Positions 15,501 through 25,924 of a stretch of DNA of 64,000 nucleotides are shown in pieces. Origin of the DNA: Strigops habroptila. Lineage: Eukaryota > Chordata > Aves > Psittaciformes > Psittacidae. The DNA is taken from contig NC_044282.2 in NCBI RefSeq assembly GCF_004027225.2, positions 64,345,725-64,409,724 on the forward strand. Reading direction: 5' to 3'. A model generated the notes under the pieces. The model did not search any database and was not told the DNA's origin. It was given only the letters and a program-made list of their open reading frames with translations. Position 1 is the first letter of the stretch; every line of letters starts with the position of its first letter. A program made the translations under genes and the position numbers.

Positions 15501-18500
15501 TTTACATTTTAGGAAATGTAAATTTAAGCCTCATTTGAAACCTCTATAATTAAGCAATATTCCCACAAGTGTGAAAAATGTTCACAATCTACTTTTAAAA
15601 GTCCTGCTACATGCACGGATAGCTTAGTTCTTTCACACTTCCCTTGAAATAAACCATCTAAACTTACATGCTTATTTAATGTTGGAAAAATAAATATAGA
15701 ACACAGCTTAATGAGTAAGGTATGTATTTACCTTACTAAAGTCTTCAAAGATGCATGATGCAAACAACACATATGAAAACATTCTTCTAAAACATACAGT
15801 ATACAGAAGACTCAAATTCCACATAAGGGGTGCTTGGTGTGTCTCACACCCCCCTCACCCCCCAGCAGATAGTATGTGTAGAATAAAATATGGGAATATC
15901 TTCACAACAGGGTAAGTGGTACTGGACTATGTTTAAGGAACAAATAAACCTCAAGCAAAACAGTTTAAACTAGTGTCTTATTTCATCAAGTGAATGTATT
16001 TACTTTAAAAATGCTTAAGATGACTTATACTTAACATGCTTACAATATAGTAAAAGCTCTTGATATGCAGGAGCAAAGACTTGCACCAATTTTTTGTAAA
16101 ATGCTCTTTGTATATACATTCATTTACACAAAAGTTCTACAAATTTCACTATATTAAGTAAAAAATTTATGTAAGCACAATCATGTCAATAGTGAAGGGC
16201 TTCAGCGCAAACAAACTAAACTGCCCATCACATTGTACTATCTTTCAAGAAAAATAATTTAACAGATGAAATTACTTTTAAAGGGAGATGAGGAAAAGAC
16301 TTTCTTATTTGTTATGGTGGGGTTTTTTTCCCCAAAAAATGTGATTATATTTATTTTCACATCTAGGCCATAGCAATATTTTGAATAATATGAGAACTAT
16401 TTCTCTGTGTAACTATGTATCACCCCCAGCTTTCCCACCACATCCATCTCAAGCATCCTCAAAGATGCAGTTGATCTGGAAAGGAGGCAACGCTAGCTTC
16501 AACTGGATCCATCTTCAGCATGATTTACTCAATTGTGGTGTCAAATCCATATATTCTGACTTTAACATATTTAAGACTATCCAGAATGATTTAACTTAGA
16601 AGTACCTTTTCCTTATCAGAGTTGTTAATGCTAAAGTCCTCCATACAGTGTCTCATTTGCGCTATACTGTGCATTATATTTCTGTTAGAACTAAGGGATC
16701 CTGCTTTTTTATTGTTCCTCCAAAAATTTACAAAAAGAGGAAGAAAACATTTGTAGCTGGAATTCTTTTCTTCAGAAGACTTTGTGTTATAAGAAATAAA
16801 GCCCTGTGTACTTAACAGGTACAGGCTAGACATCGCTAAATGGATAACCATTTACCCTGGCAATTCACACTTTGTTTTGCAGGGTGGTTTTCTTTTTTTT
16901 ACTCCTTTTTATATATAGTAGCTCTTTACGCTGTATTCCATAAAATTTATACTTACCTTGGCAGACTCTGCATCACACGGTACATAAAGCGTGCACGATA
17001 CAGAGCACCTACTTAAAGAAACACACTCACCAATACATATTGTAAACTTTTTCAAATGTTAAAACAGAAATTGTGTTGTCTATGAGCATGTTTTCTGCCC
17101 ATCTGTTCTCACTAAGCATGCTTTTTCTAGTGTGCTATTGCTTACATTTTAAACTTACAGGCATCTGTGAAAAACATAAGAGCTGGTAGGCTGTAAGAAC
17201 TGATCTACTTTTGGCCTCAGAAAAAGAAATCTATTATTGGCCTTCTCTTCTTTTGCCTCAGAATAACAACTTAAACATCAGTTTCAGATTAGACTATTTT
17301 CACATGCTATAATAAAAGACGGAATCGGGTTTCATTTAAAATTAGTATCCTTCACAGAGATGATACCTCTGTCAAATATTTTCTCCAGTGAAAGAAAGGC
17401 TAGTCCAGCTGACACACACTTACACACTCTTGACAGTAATTTAAAATACATAGAAGGTATAGACCAGATGATTCTATAACTTCTTTGCACATACAGCCTT
17501 CATAATCCCAATTTCAATGAAGACCTAAAGCTCAGGGTGAATATCTACAGGATATTAATAGAGTAAGAAATACAGCAAAGATAGCTTTAAATGAGTTATT
17601 TCTTACCATTATTACTCGTTATTAATAAAACCAATTAAAGAGTAGTGCTTATTTTCCCAACTTAGTCCAACTTTTTTCTGGATGCACTCTCATCCCTGGT
17701 CTGAAGGGTAAGTAGGCTGAATCGTACTTACCCAGTACAATTGTTACAGACCAGAATACTACCACATACATTCAACTCACATGCAACACTGACATCAGTA
17801 CCTGTAAAAACACATCTGGGTCTGTTTCCTGGGTTCCCCCTCACCTCAGTCATGCAAATACCTATATACAAACCTAGACAAAACCCTGGGATGCCCCATT
17901 CCTTGTTTCACCTTTTCCCTCCAAGAGATTAACACAGGTTAATTATGCAGCACAAAAGCTAGTTAATACTTCTCATGCTTCACCACAAAAATTCCACAGT
18001 AATTTCAAAATCTGTAGCAGATTTGGCAAATTTAAATCCACCTGCTCACATTAACCATTTTTCTCTTGCTATCACTTACTTCCATGTTAGAGATCCTTGC
18101 CTTGCTGAAGTCCATATTCAATTATAAATGTACGAGTCGTTATAGCCCTACTATAACTAATGAGAACTTCACCATATCATGTAAGCTTTATAACCATGTC
18201 AGGCATTTCACTATCACTGCAATTTTTAACACACTAACACTGGTAAAAGACCAGAAGACAATTTAACAAAAATAATGGCATATGGTCATGTATTTCCAGA
18301 AGTGAACTGCTTGTATTTCCACAAGTGCTTTAATGTTTCATATGTTGCAATTTAAGATTTATTTCTAAAAACTCAAGTTTAACTCAGAAAATCCTTTTTA
18401 CTTCAAATAAGGCAATTTTTTTACTAGGGATGAGCCAACTTAAAATAGAAAAGGTTGTACATACCTTAGGTTCTAGGAAGTACCCTTTAAAATACCGATA

Positions 18501-21500
18501 GCAAACAGGAACTCCTCTAGGAAGCTCTACAGTGGTTTTCCATAATTCACTGTGGGGAAAAAGAAAACAAGAACAAAACAGTTTCCAAATACAGCCTAAC
18601 AGCACCTCAGACATATGTCTGTCCTAAGTGATATTCCAAAATACAGTTTGGCATACTGGTGCAAGAAATATTTTTACAAGGTAACTTAGCCAAACATGCA
18701 CAAAGCACAATAATACTTAAACTGAAATTGCACTTTCTAATCTCGACATCTGAAGTGCTCTAATGGAGCAAGAATTCTCATCCTCATTTAACAGATGGGG
18801 AAAACATGATGAAATAATTCAGGAACTCATTCAAGACCACACAGCAAGTCACTGACAGAATTATAAATACATCCTGCAAGCCCTATTTTCCTGCATCATA
18901 CAAACAGTGACAGGCTGGGTACCATTTTAAGAAAACGCTGAATTCCTCTGCTGCATTTAAACTTTCTTCTCATACAGTCATGTTTATATACACACAAACC
19001 ACTTCTCCCCATCCCTTTATAGTTCAGATAATGTATTGTATAGGTTAAAAAAAATAAACATTATATGATTCTGTGATTACAAATGTCTCCTGCAATTTGC
19101 TGTATAGTTCTGGGACTGAGAATTATCCATAGCAGTTTCTTGCTCAAAATGTCTACAACTAAACTACTGAAATATGCCAGTCACAACGGTTGAAGCATCA
19201 TTTGTAACTAGAAAAGAATACCCAAGGTAAACATTTTCTTAGACACATTCCTAAACATAAAAAATGTTCAACACAAGAATTTTACTAAACGGTATAACTT
19301 TACTCAGTAGCTTACAAACTCAAAGCCAGAATAAGCTTGTTGGTCCAGAACTCCAGCTACTTCAAAGGGAACAAATAAAAACCCCCCAAACCCAACTCAC
19401 TGGTCATCAGTTTGGAGGACCACTGCAAGTTGTGGATTCCAATTTCCCAAAGTACTGCAGCTCCCGCATATTGCAAAAACCTCTCCTAAAAAAACAACCC
19501 AAACAGAAGAACCCCACAATCATCATTACTCGAGCATATATGGAATTAAGAAGTATAGCCTACATGGTCAAACTTTCAAATATTTTAAACATACACCCCA
19601 GAGTCATCCATCTAAACTCCCTCTTTCTGGTTCAGAAAGGCAGAAAGGCATTTTTTCGCCCACCCAAAACAACAGCATTTTCTTCACCATCATAAGGATC
19701 TCACTGACAGAGGAACTAGGCTTTTTAGTTTTGAGGAAGCCTCTCCAATCACGTCCATTTTTTCCAGTTTTACAGGTTAATCTAGTAAGAGAGACCACCA
19801 GGACTGCTTATGAAAGAAACCCTTGCAGACCCAAGAATTCAGAGGGGAGGGAAGGATTTACAAAAGCCAGGAATTAAGTAAGACAATTTGTTCCTAAAAA
19901 CAGTTTACTGAAATTATTTTAGAGAACATCTTGATCTGCAGTAATTTATTTTTTTTTATAAATTTTTTTGATCCAATTTATTGAGGAGGATTAGATTAAG
20001 CTTTTTGGATGCTCGCTGTAAGCAGACCTATGCAGACAAAGACCATTTGTATATTTACTACACAATTCACTGCACGCAATTGCCTAGGTCAGGTGCTTTA
20101 CCTGTTCCACTCTGTACTGAGGCATATTATGGTTTGGTTTTGCAAGGAGGAGATAAAGGGGAGAGGGAAGACCACCTAAATACCACACAGTTAGAATTTC
20201 TGATTGAAGATACTAAAGAGAAGCTAAAATTCTTTTAATATCCCTTTAAAATAGCAGCATTTAGTAAACCTTAGTGTACATGCCAGCTAAACTCTGAAGT
20301 GCCATCTAAATCATACTCCTCTGAGTAGCAGGTGGTTAGAACAGTTTTCTGGCCTTCATTTTTAAATGAACATGGGTGAACATCCAGTGAATACTTATCA
20401 CTCAAAGTACAACACACAAAAGGCAACATTTGAATAAGATGCAGTCACCCCTAAACTCACTTGGACAGTTACACTGCAAGGCTGAACCAGGATTCATAAA
20501 ATGCTGTTTACATCATCCCACAAGGCACAAGTGAAATGCATGATAAACTGCAACAGCCTTTCCAAAGGCAATTCTAAACTCAGCGGAGTTTGGTTTTGTG
20601 GTTTAAGTTCAGGGGTCTTCAACTTCTCCCCTCCCCTTCCCAGGTAATCCAATGCTGCTACTGGCAGAGCTCCTTCAGCTACAGCAAAGAGGAAGCTACT
20701 CCAAGGCTTCTGCCCAGTCTCAAAGCTTGCAACAGCATCACTGATATTGCAATCTCTCTGCTTGGGCCAGCTCTGTTGAGCAGTGTATAGATGGGAGCTA
20801 GAAGCTCCAGTTTTTCTTTCGTAAGAACTAACCTTTGGCCACCTTGCGGCCTCTTGGTATGGGCCTGCGTCCTGATGAAAACCTAAAAGGAGTCACAGCC
20901 AGTAACCAGTGACCCTCTTCCTTCCGCTACAATGAGGTAAAAATGAAGCACTGCATGTTACAAATATGTAAAAGCCTTATGTCAGTTCATAACCAGTGTT
21001 GACTCCCAAAGTGGTTTAGCAAGAGGGAGTGAGTCAAAGCATTATTCCTATGCTGGTGATGCTCTTTTATCCTGCCAGTTAGCCTGGCTTTAACATCAAC
21101 AGGAAGGGACAGTGATGAGAACACAGAGAGCAGGTTAGCGCTCAAGGTAAGGGTTCCTGTTTCACCAACTATGGTGATCTGACAGATCACCATGGTGATC
21201 TGACAGAATCAGTACATGACATTTCTAAATAACCTCAAATTCTGCTGTTCGTAGAACTGTTGATAGCTCTGAAAACCTCTCTTCTTTCACAAGATCGCAT
21301 CTTGCCACTGCTGCATCTCAAAGCTCTTCCTCCCAGTCAAAAGCAGCAGTAGCAATATTGTCATAAGCAGAAGCAGCCTTCAGTGTCACCTCTGTATGCT
21401 ATACATATGGTATTTCCAGACAATTCTTTGTAACCTGCTAGTGAGACAGGATCTAGTTCTCCCCAATCATTTATTTTTTCGTGGATATTATCAGTACGAG

Positions 21501-21983
21501 AAAAAGTTACACGTGCAAAGTCAACTTTGTTAGTATCAGTGCCATTACAACTGTGGAAGCAACAGACTGAAAAACAGAACAGGTCAATGCACGCTTGACA
21601 AGCCTGGTTCAGAACATAAATACTCATTTCCATGGAATAAAAAGTTACAGACAGAACACTGCTTTTAAAAATAAAAATTTCGGCATCAAAATCTCTAGCA
21701 TACTATGAAATTGCTGCTTGAAGAAAAAGGTAAAAATTAATTCTCAAACCTCATTTTCAAATTCCTATGTAAATTTTTTATTAATGTATTATACAAGGAT
21801 TTATTTTTATGTTTGAACTGACGTGTTCTTTTTCCCATGAGGAAAACAGGCAAGGCAGCCTTTCAACATTCAGTTTTCTTCAGTTTTCTTATCCACCATA
21901 TAAAAAAAGAAAGGAGACAGCACAATTTGAGTACCTGGTACTGATGGTCCTCTTACTGCAAAAGTGACTTGAGAAGAGGTCAT
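511..21983 (-). CDS. GPCPD1: GPCPD1 (GDE5), glycerophosphocholine phosphodiesterase 1: 5' coding part, 13 exons, incomplete at the window edge
   Basis: The family enzyme hydrolyses glycerophosphocholine to glycerol-3-phosphate and choline in the cytosol. Joined minus-strand exons: 21983-21935, 19485-19401, 18549-18465, 11881-11806, 9980-9939, 8686-8563, 6393-6147, 5045-4883, 4794-4662, 4422-4368, 2968-2876, 1785-1708 and 550-511. They total 1,270 nt (423 codons plus one base) without a stop. Every junction has AG and GT in matching phase. The product starts [12 protein letters not shown]. It has a CBM20-type domain at about residues 1-115 (LGNWNP at 29-34), an acidic linker at about 163-173, and the start of a GDPD domain with HRGAGN (324-329), E359/D361 and H374. 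The mammalian protein is about 670 residues, so roughly the last third lies beyond position 1. No frameshift or lost catalytic residue is seen. Identification rests on recalled family sequence, not a search. Confidence 0.96.
1284..1330. repeat. Perfect 17-bp inverted repeat with 5-base loop in GPCPD1 intron 13
   Basis: Arms GTTTCCCTGTTAACAAG (1288-1304) and CTTGTTAACAGGGAAAC (1310-1326) are exact reverse complements around TCTCC. Past one T/G mismatch the pairing continues for three bases, giving a stem of about 21 pairs. Much stronger than other local palindromes; function unknown. Confidence 0.9.
1708..1785 (-). CDS. GPCPD1: GPCPD1 exon 13
   Basis: 78 bp, acceptor TCTCTTCAAAG|AAACTG and donor TTGAAG|GTATTG. 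It encodes residues 385-410, including [20 protein letters not shown], followed by LQLLK, closely matching the mammalian enzyme. It contains whole codons only, so skipping it would keep the frame. Confidence 0.96.
2876..2968 (-). CDS. GPCPD1: GPCPD1 exon 12: metal-binding residues of the GDPD domain
   Basis: 93 bp, acceptor TTTCTGTAG|GGAGCA and donor AAAAAG|GTAAAG. It encodes residues 354-384: [19 protein letters not shown] then LTCCMAMKK. Glu359 and Asp361 form the ExD metal-binding pair and His374 is the second catalytic histidine of the family. All are intact, so the enzyme is expected to be active (inference). Confidence 0.97.
3180..3222. repeat. Short imperfect CCCT-rich tandem repeat in intron 11
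   Basis: Three neighbouring copies of a TAAACCCT-type unit (ATAAACCCT, ATAAACCCT, CTAAACCCT) are followed by a decayed fourth. This resembles, but is not, the vertebrate telomere hexamer. Minor feature. Confidence 0.55.
4368..4422 (-). CDS. GPCPD1: GPCPD1 exon 11 (55 bp)
   Basis: Acceptor TTTCAG|GCTTGC and donor AGTCAT|GTACGT. It encodes residues 335-353, [18 protein letters not shown], a helix of the GDPD barrel that includes the conserved ENT motif. It ends on a complete codon. Confidence 0.96.
4662..4794 (-). CDS. GPCPD1: GPCPD1 exon 10: start of GDPD domain, catalytic His-Arg
   Basis: 133 bp, acceptor CTTGTAG|TGGACT and donor GCTAA|GTAAGT. It encodes residues 291-334. The [15 protein letters not shown] block carries His324 and Arg325, the HR pair of GDPD enzymes that contacts the phosphate and takes part in acid-base catalysis (family knowledge). 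Two bases of a Lys codon pass to exon 11, giving KLAKVQENT. Confidence 0.97.
4883..5045 (-). CDS. GPCPD1: GPCPD1 exon 9
   Basis: 163 bp, acceptor TTGTTTCAG|GAAGAT and donor TTAGAG|GTACAG. It encodes residues 237-290, including [25 protein letters not shown] and [20 protein letters not shown]. This matches the segment just before the phosphodiesterase domain in the family. It leaves one base of a Val codon for exon 10 across an 88-bp intron, the shortest in the gene. Confidence 0.97.
6147..6393 (-). CDS. GPCPD1: GPCPD1 exon 8: acidic linker and conserved middle region
   Basis: The largest exon in view, 247 bp, acceptor GTTGAGTAG|AGTAAA and donor TTTGAG|GTATGT. It encodes residues 155-236. A run of Asp/Glu at 163-173 precedes a Ser/Thr-Pro segment, then [18 protein letters not shown] and [19 protein letters not shown], which are nearly identical to the mammalian protein. 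The acidic run appears longer than the human form as I recall it. Confidence 0.97.
7470..8318 (-). mobile_element. CR1 LINE fragment with degenerate reverse-transcriptase C-terminus, in intron 7
   Basis: The minus strand encodes the end of a CR1 reverse transcriptase, including [33 protein letters not shown] and the [22 protein letters not shown] block. An upstream part sits in a shifted frame, and the 3' UTR-like sequence follows. The copy is 5'-truncated near 8318 and lacks the usual terminal ATTCTRTG tail, with an apparent small deletion near 7450-7470. Non-functional. It lies in the same orientation as the host gene. Confidence 0.93.
8347..8397. repeat. T-rich low-complexity tract
   Basis: Nearly uninterrupted T with a few G interruptions, just outside the truncated 5' end of the CR1 copy. 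On the minus strand it is an A-rich tract. Confidence 0.9.
8563..8686 (-). CDS. GPCPD1: GPCPD1 exon 7
   Basis: 124 bp, acceptor TTTGCTAG|ATGGTA and donor TTCAG|GTAAGA. It encodes residues 113-154, including [20 protein letters not shown] and a basic stretch [12 protein letters not shown]. The module links the carbohydrate-binding domain to the middle region. A CR1 LINE lies about 250 bases downstream in intron 7. Confidence 0.97.
9939..9980 (-). CDS. GPCPD1: GPCPD1 exon 6 (42 bp)
   Basis: A very short exon with acceptor TTCTAG|AAAATG and donor CTGTA|GTAAGT. It encodes [14 protein letters not shown] (residues 99-112), corresponding to the mammalian DDGQFGIHNG region. Identification depends on phase agreement with both neighbours, which is exact: two bases complete the Glu codon and one base starts the Asn codon. 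Confidence 0.93.
10757..10795. repeat. Two-copy 15-base tandem repeat in intron 5
   Basis: GCACTGCTTATGAA occurs twice in succession followed by a partial third copy (GCACTGA). A small local duplication with no recognised function. Confidence 0.75.
11806..11881 (-). CDS. GPCPD1: GPCPD1 exon 5: end of the CBM20 sandwich
   Basis: 76 bp, acceptor AATTACAG|ACTATC and donor TTTAG|GTATGG. It encodes residues 74-98, including [20 protein letters not shown], matching the conserved segment after YFLEPK in the family. The exon leaves one base of a Glu codon for exon 6. It follows a 6.6-kb intron. Confidence 0.97.
11988..12052. repeat. Purine-rich GA tract in intron 4
   Basis: Mostly A and G with (AGA)n and (GAGA)n runs and a G8 run. 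On the transcribed strand it is a pyrimidine tract about 110 bases upstream of exon 5, too far for the normal polypyrimidine tract position. Confidence 0.8.
13860..14319 (+). mobile_element. CR1 LINE 3' fragment, opposite in orientation to GPCPD1
   Basis: Begins in the RT C-terminal/3' region (GAGGCCACAAAGATG, then GGCTGGACCTCTGCTATGG) and runs through the conserved 3' UTR (CTGGCAGTGTTCAGGGCCAG) to the typical end CCATTCTGTGATTCTATGA. The ATTCTGTG/ATTCTATG pair marks the true 3' terminus. It contains an open frame of 121 codons that is partly RT-derived; not a functional gene. Confidence 0.95.
14749..14789. repeat. Two-copy 21-bp tandem duplication
   Basis: AGATTTTTCTTTTTAAAG appears twice at a 21-base period in intron 4. 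Sharp copies suggest a recent slippage event. Confidence 0.8.
18465..18549 (-). CDS. GPCPD1: GPCPD1 exon 4: CBM20 domain, continued
   Basis: 85 bp, acceptor TTCCCCACAG|TGAATT and donor CCTAAG|GTATGT. It encodes residues 45-73, including [12 protein letters not shown] and [12 protein letters not shown], which match the mammalian protein closely. It ends on a complete codon. Trp48 and the YRYFKGYF block lie in the beta-sandwich core of the domain. Confidence 0.97.
18780..18885 (+). mobile_element. Ancient MIR-like SINE remnant in intron 3
   Basis: CTCATTTAACAGATGGGGAAA followed by a segment with ACCACACAGCAAGTCACTGACAGA resembles the conserved core and 3' part of MIR SINEs (CATTTTACAGATGAGGAAA ... 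GGTCACACAGC). The match is diverged, as expected for an amniote-age insertion. Subfamily cannot be assigned by eye. Confidence 0.6.
19401..19485 (-). CDS. GPCPD1: GPCPD1 exon 3: core of the CBM20 domain
   Basis: 85 bp, acceptor TTTTTTTAG|GAGAGG and donor GACCA|GTGAGT. It encodes residues 17-44, including [18 protein letters not shown]. The CG(S)C...LGNW pattern is typical of CBM20 starch-binding modules; Trp32 corresponds to a ligand-stacking tryptophan in that family (family knowledge). It enters in phase 1 and leaves with two bases of a His codon completed by exon 4. Confidence 0.95.
21171..21206. repeat. Hairpin plus 21-bp-period direct repeat in intron 2
   Basis: ATGGTGATCTG (21171-21181) pairs perfectly with CAGATCACCAT (21183-21193) around a single base. 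ATGGTGATCTGACAG also recurs directly at 21192-21206. The two structures share sequence. Confidence 0.85.
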
Positions 21984-22020
21984 AACTGCAGAACTTCCGT
22001 CTCAGGATGGCTGAAATCTC
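21935..22020 (-). CDS. GPCPD1: GPCPD1 exon 2: end of 5' UTR and start codon
   Basis: A long T-rich tract ending CCCACTACAG precedes 22020, and the donor CCAG|GTACTC follows 21935. The ATG is at 21983-21981. Coding reads [16 protein letters not shown] plus the first base of a Gly codon, matching the start of the family's carbohydrate-binding domain. The in-frame continuation GEVFAICGS lies in the next exon. The 37 bases from 22020 to 21984 are untranslated. Two further CAG trinucleotides inside this stretch could act as alternative acceptors without changing the protein. Confidence 0.9.
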
Positions 22021-22917
22021 CTGTAGTGGGAGAAAAAAAAATATTGCCTTTCAGAAACAGTGCACTACATCTGTTGCTGTCCTAAATAACAGGAAATAGA
22101 TCCCACCACTTATAGGGAAGTGAGCCACTAGTGATGTTACTGCGAGTGAACAGTAAGAATAGAGAAGTCTTTAAAACCAGCAGCAGCCACAAAAAACAGC
22201 ATCCAGCTGCAGAAGACACTGTTGCGACACTGGCTCGAAAAAAAGACAACTAAATCAATACCATATGGAAGTATCACTATCATGCAGCATTCATCAGTTT
22301 TATGCTAGAATTTTTCAAAAACCTGTTTTGACTGATTTTGCTCCCAAAGAGGCCACTGGAAATTATAATACATTTAAGATGATGACCTTTGGAAAGCAGT
22401 AACTTCTGACTGTCTCATCTATGCGATTATTTAGCATCCTCTTCAGAATACAAGAAAGCTTTCACAGACAACCACTACCACCTTTATGGTGGTGTTCATC
22501 ACCTTGGACTCTGCTCCCCTACCAATACTTCCAGTCTTTCACATGGAGCACCAGCAACTAGAAGCACTAAGCAGTCTTCAAAACACTGCAGCAGGAAAGG
22601 ACTGCCTATAGCCAGGACAGCAGTGGGAGGACTGACCCTGCTTCAATTTTCTACCCTCCTCCAATACACAATAACTTGATGGGAAAAAAAAGCTGGCAGA
22701 ATCCCACTCTCCCCATTACAGCAGAAACACTACTGATGTAACATATCTTTTTATATTATTTATGAAATCATACCAAAGTCCAAGTCTATATGTTGCTAGA
22801 TTAACTGTCATCACCCAAGTATATTCCTTTGGACATGGGTCACAAAATAATCATACTAATTATATGCAAAATTATCTTTGCAATGCTCTCAACTAATCTA
22901 TTTCTTTATATCACTGG

Positions 22918-22975
22918 GGTGGGTGTGGGTGGATGTGTGTATTTTTTGTTGTGGGCTTTTTTTGGTTTTGATTTG
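22918..22975 (+). repeat. G/T-rich low-complexity tract
   Basis: GGGTGGGTGTGGGTGGATGTGTG followed by T-rich sequence with TTGTTGTGGG. Four closely spaced G triplets make a quadruplex conceivable. It lies in intron 1. Confidence 0.6.
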
Positions 22976-22992
22976 CTTTAAACCAAACAAGT

Positions 22993-23088
22993 AGAACATT
23001 TTTATCGCTATTTTTGAACACAGAAAAAAGCACTTTATTAGAATGTTTTTATTGCTATTTTTGAACTGGAAAAAGGCACTTTATTTTA
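22993..23088. repeat. Two-copy ~48-bp tandem duplication in intron 1
   Basis: The block at 22993-23040 (containing TTTTTATCGCTATTTTTGAA and AGCACTTTATTA) is repeated at 23041-23088 with scattered substitutions. Both copies keep CTATTTTTGAA and GCACTTTATT. Confidence 0.85.
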
Positions 23089-24075
23089 GTACAATGTTGG
23101 TCAGCAATCCTTTAGTAACAGCTTTAATAATAATGACAAGAAAAACTAATAGCGCTACAGAAAAAAACCCTACCTTTCACTAGCTCTACTACAAGCCCTT
23201 GCCTTCAAAGGGCACAGGGCAGTTTAACAGAAGCAAGAAAAGCTATAGAAAGCAAGAAGAGCTGTAGAAAGTCAGATATACCACATAGACGGAGAAAAGC
23301 TCATAACCAATCTTCATTCCTCCTGGGCAATCAGAGTTACTTAAAAGATGTTTAAACACCTGCAATTTTTCTTCTGGATCTTCTCTTTCAATCTATCCCT
23401 TCTCTAACTATTGCTGCCTTTACTTTATATTCCTTTTTCTCCTCCCTTATTTCCCTTTCCCCACGTCAAGGCAGATGACTTTTCAGTGCTAAAATGAGAA
23501 CAAGAAAATAGCAGCAATATAGATGTTTGTGGTCACATATTCTAATTCTGCATGTAATCTTTTATAACATTTCTGTAGATGATAAAATCCCAAACTACTG
23601 AAGCTGGAAACAAACTCAATTAACAGGAATTCCATGAAAGGCACACCCATTATGAACTTTGTCACATGTGTGTCATTAGGTGGTCTGTGCATTAACAGTG
23701 ACACATTCTAGCATTTATTTTTAGCAGTTATATATAGACACAGAAGTGCAGCATGTTTCAGTGCTGAAACTAAAATTGGAGTTGTGAAACTGGTCCCATA
23801 TGACAAGAAAATCCTCAGTTTAAAGCAGAGAATATAAACTACTAGTGTGCATTTATGATGACACTGAATAGTTGAAGGCCCTGGCTGCGTTCACTGACTT
23901 GTCCTTGCCTGGACATCCTTTAATTGCAAAGGCAGAGGAGCCAAAGAGGAGATGAAGTAGGTGAAAACGCCTTGCCAAACACAGCAGGTAAGTGGCAGGT
24001 GAAGCCTGAACCCACTTCCCCAAAGCAAGAACAGGCTTTTGCCTTGTAAAAAAAGCCATTTCCAAAGCCAATGCA

Positions 24076-24185
24076 ACATAGAATCACAGAATAGTTAGGG
24101 GTGGAAAGGACCTTAAGATCATCTAGTTCCAACCCCGCTGACATGGGCAGGGATACCACACACTAAATCATGTCACCCAAGACTC
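24076..24185 (-). mobile_element. CR1 LINE 3' terminal fragment in intron 1
   Basis: Reading plus, CATAGAATCACAGAATAG then GGAAAGGACCTTAAGATCATC and TAGTTCCAACCCC are the reverse complement of the CR1 3' end. Only about 110 bases are present. The ATGTCACCCAAG block is shared with the larger copy at 7.5 kb, suggesting a related subfamily. Confidence 0.92.
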
Positions 24186-25924
24186 AAAATCAAAATTGAC
24201 AAAAGTCAGCATGTCTGTCTGTCTTCAAATTAACTGCCCATCCATTCCTAGAGAAAAAAGTCTGAAACCCTGTTAAGTCTATGAAGCTTTTAGCCAATCC
24301 TGTAAAAATTCAATGCACTTACTTGCAAAACATCTGTAGGCTTTTTTAAACCACCTGGCAAAAGATTACTACTTTTCTATATAACAGTAGTTAACTGTAT
24401 TAAGACTTTGATAAACTGATTTTCTAAAGTTGTCTAAAATTCTGCTCAAAAGGCATTTTATCTCAAAGCCCCACTCAACCTGCCCAAACGATGTATATCA
24501 GGAGAAGAAAAACTCTGGTTTACATCACCAAACACAGGCACGATTTTTCTAGCAGAACTGCAGCTACACTGACATCCATGTTCAGGGTCTAAGTATTACC
24601 CCTCGTTTTGAAGAAACATCTTTTCTAGCAGAAACACACAGCAAAGAAAATAGATTGGCTTGATTCATTAACAAAAAGCATATATTGTATATTATCATGC
24701 ACTTATAAAGCATTCTGTACTTGCAAGACACAATACAAAAATGCTTTATTTAGGACAAAAAAAATCGTAAGTTTAGCTGTCTAGCTACCGATGGTTCCTT
24801 AAGAGGCAGTAACTTAATTCCTGGAGGGAAATGGTAAGAAATCCTAGACATTCAAACTCTCTGACCGGTAGGTGTCAGGCAATCTTTTAAATCCTATGTT
24901 TCTTCCTTCAGATTTTCAGCATTGCCTCACCAAAGCAGCTGACAAAAAACAGCAAAATCCTCTCCACTCCCCACACCTATAAAAATGGACTGTTTGGAAG
25001 AATGCAGAGACTCCTGAGCTTGAAAGAGTGGTAACTGTCTGCTTAGGGGAACTGAAACAAGTTAAGAACAGTTACATTGAAAATATTAAACACTGCCTAA
25101 TCAGCAAATATTAACAAAGCCAACCAAGCAGATTTACAAACTAAAGGTTCTTGCACAACAACCATTTTAAACCAACCTTCGGGTTCAAAAGCATGAAAGC
25201 TGTATTCTCATTTGCTGCAACTACAGGCATCCAAATGCTATCCGAAGTGCAAACAATTGCCCCCCATCCTGTGTTCCACTTCCTCCCCTTGGTCAGCTTT
25301 TACAGACTGCAACTACATGCAAGCAAGCAATGAACACCTGAATCTCAGTCATTTCCTCATGGGAAGAAGGTTTCATCCAGGTAGACATTCACACAATGGT
25401 ATCAGCACTTCACTAAAAACAAACAAACAACAAAACAAAACCCCCAAAGTGTTTCTTTACCTAGATTCTTGCTTGTCTAACAGAAACATGTTCTTTCCCC
25501 TGCCATGTCACAGTTCAAGTCTCTCTCACACTCTCCTCCTTGAGCAAAGCAAACCCTTACCTTTCACAGCCTCTGGAGGCCTCCCAAGGAGACGGTGACT
25601 GCACAGCAGCAGCACCCTGAGTCCTGGGGCTGTACTAACCTGCCTTTAAAAGCTTGACTCAGGTAACCCTGCCCACCAAGCAACCTCACCCATAGGCTGT
25701 CTGCAAGGCTTCCAGAGCAGGGGCAAGATCAACAGCCTCATAGGTAGGGTCATGTGCAACTTGGTTCCCCTGCCACAACACAAAGATCTCCTTATAGTCT
25801 TCGAGAGGAAGAAAAGCAACTGGGAATGCTGCAATTTCAGAAATCCACTTACTTGGCTTTATACACCAAAAGAAAAGCAATGAAGAATTTAAGCATAGTA
25901 CCCAGCAGGTTGAACAGAAGAGGG

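Larger units (their letters stand above)
11882..18464 (-). other. GPCPD1: GPCPD1 intron 4 (6.6 kb)
   Basis: AT-rich non-coding sequence. It holds a GA tract near exon 5, a plus-strand CR1 3' fragment at 13.9-14.3 kb, and a 21-bp-period duplication at 14.75 kb. I found no further conserved coding block in it, and exon phases either side join exactly. Confidence 0.85.

Noticed and set aside
19264..19695. 143-codon plus-strand open frame
   Set aside because: It is antisense to GPCPD1 exon 3 and its flanking introns; the minus-strand exon fully explains the conservation.
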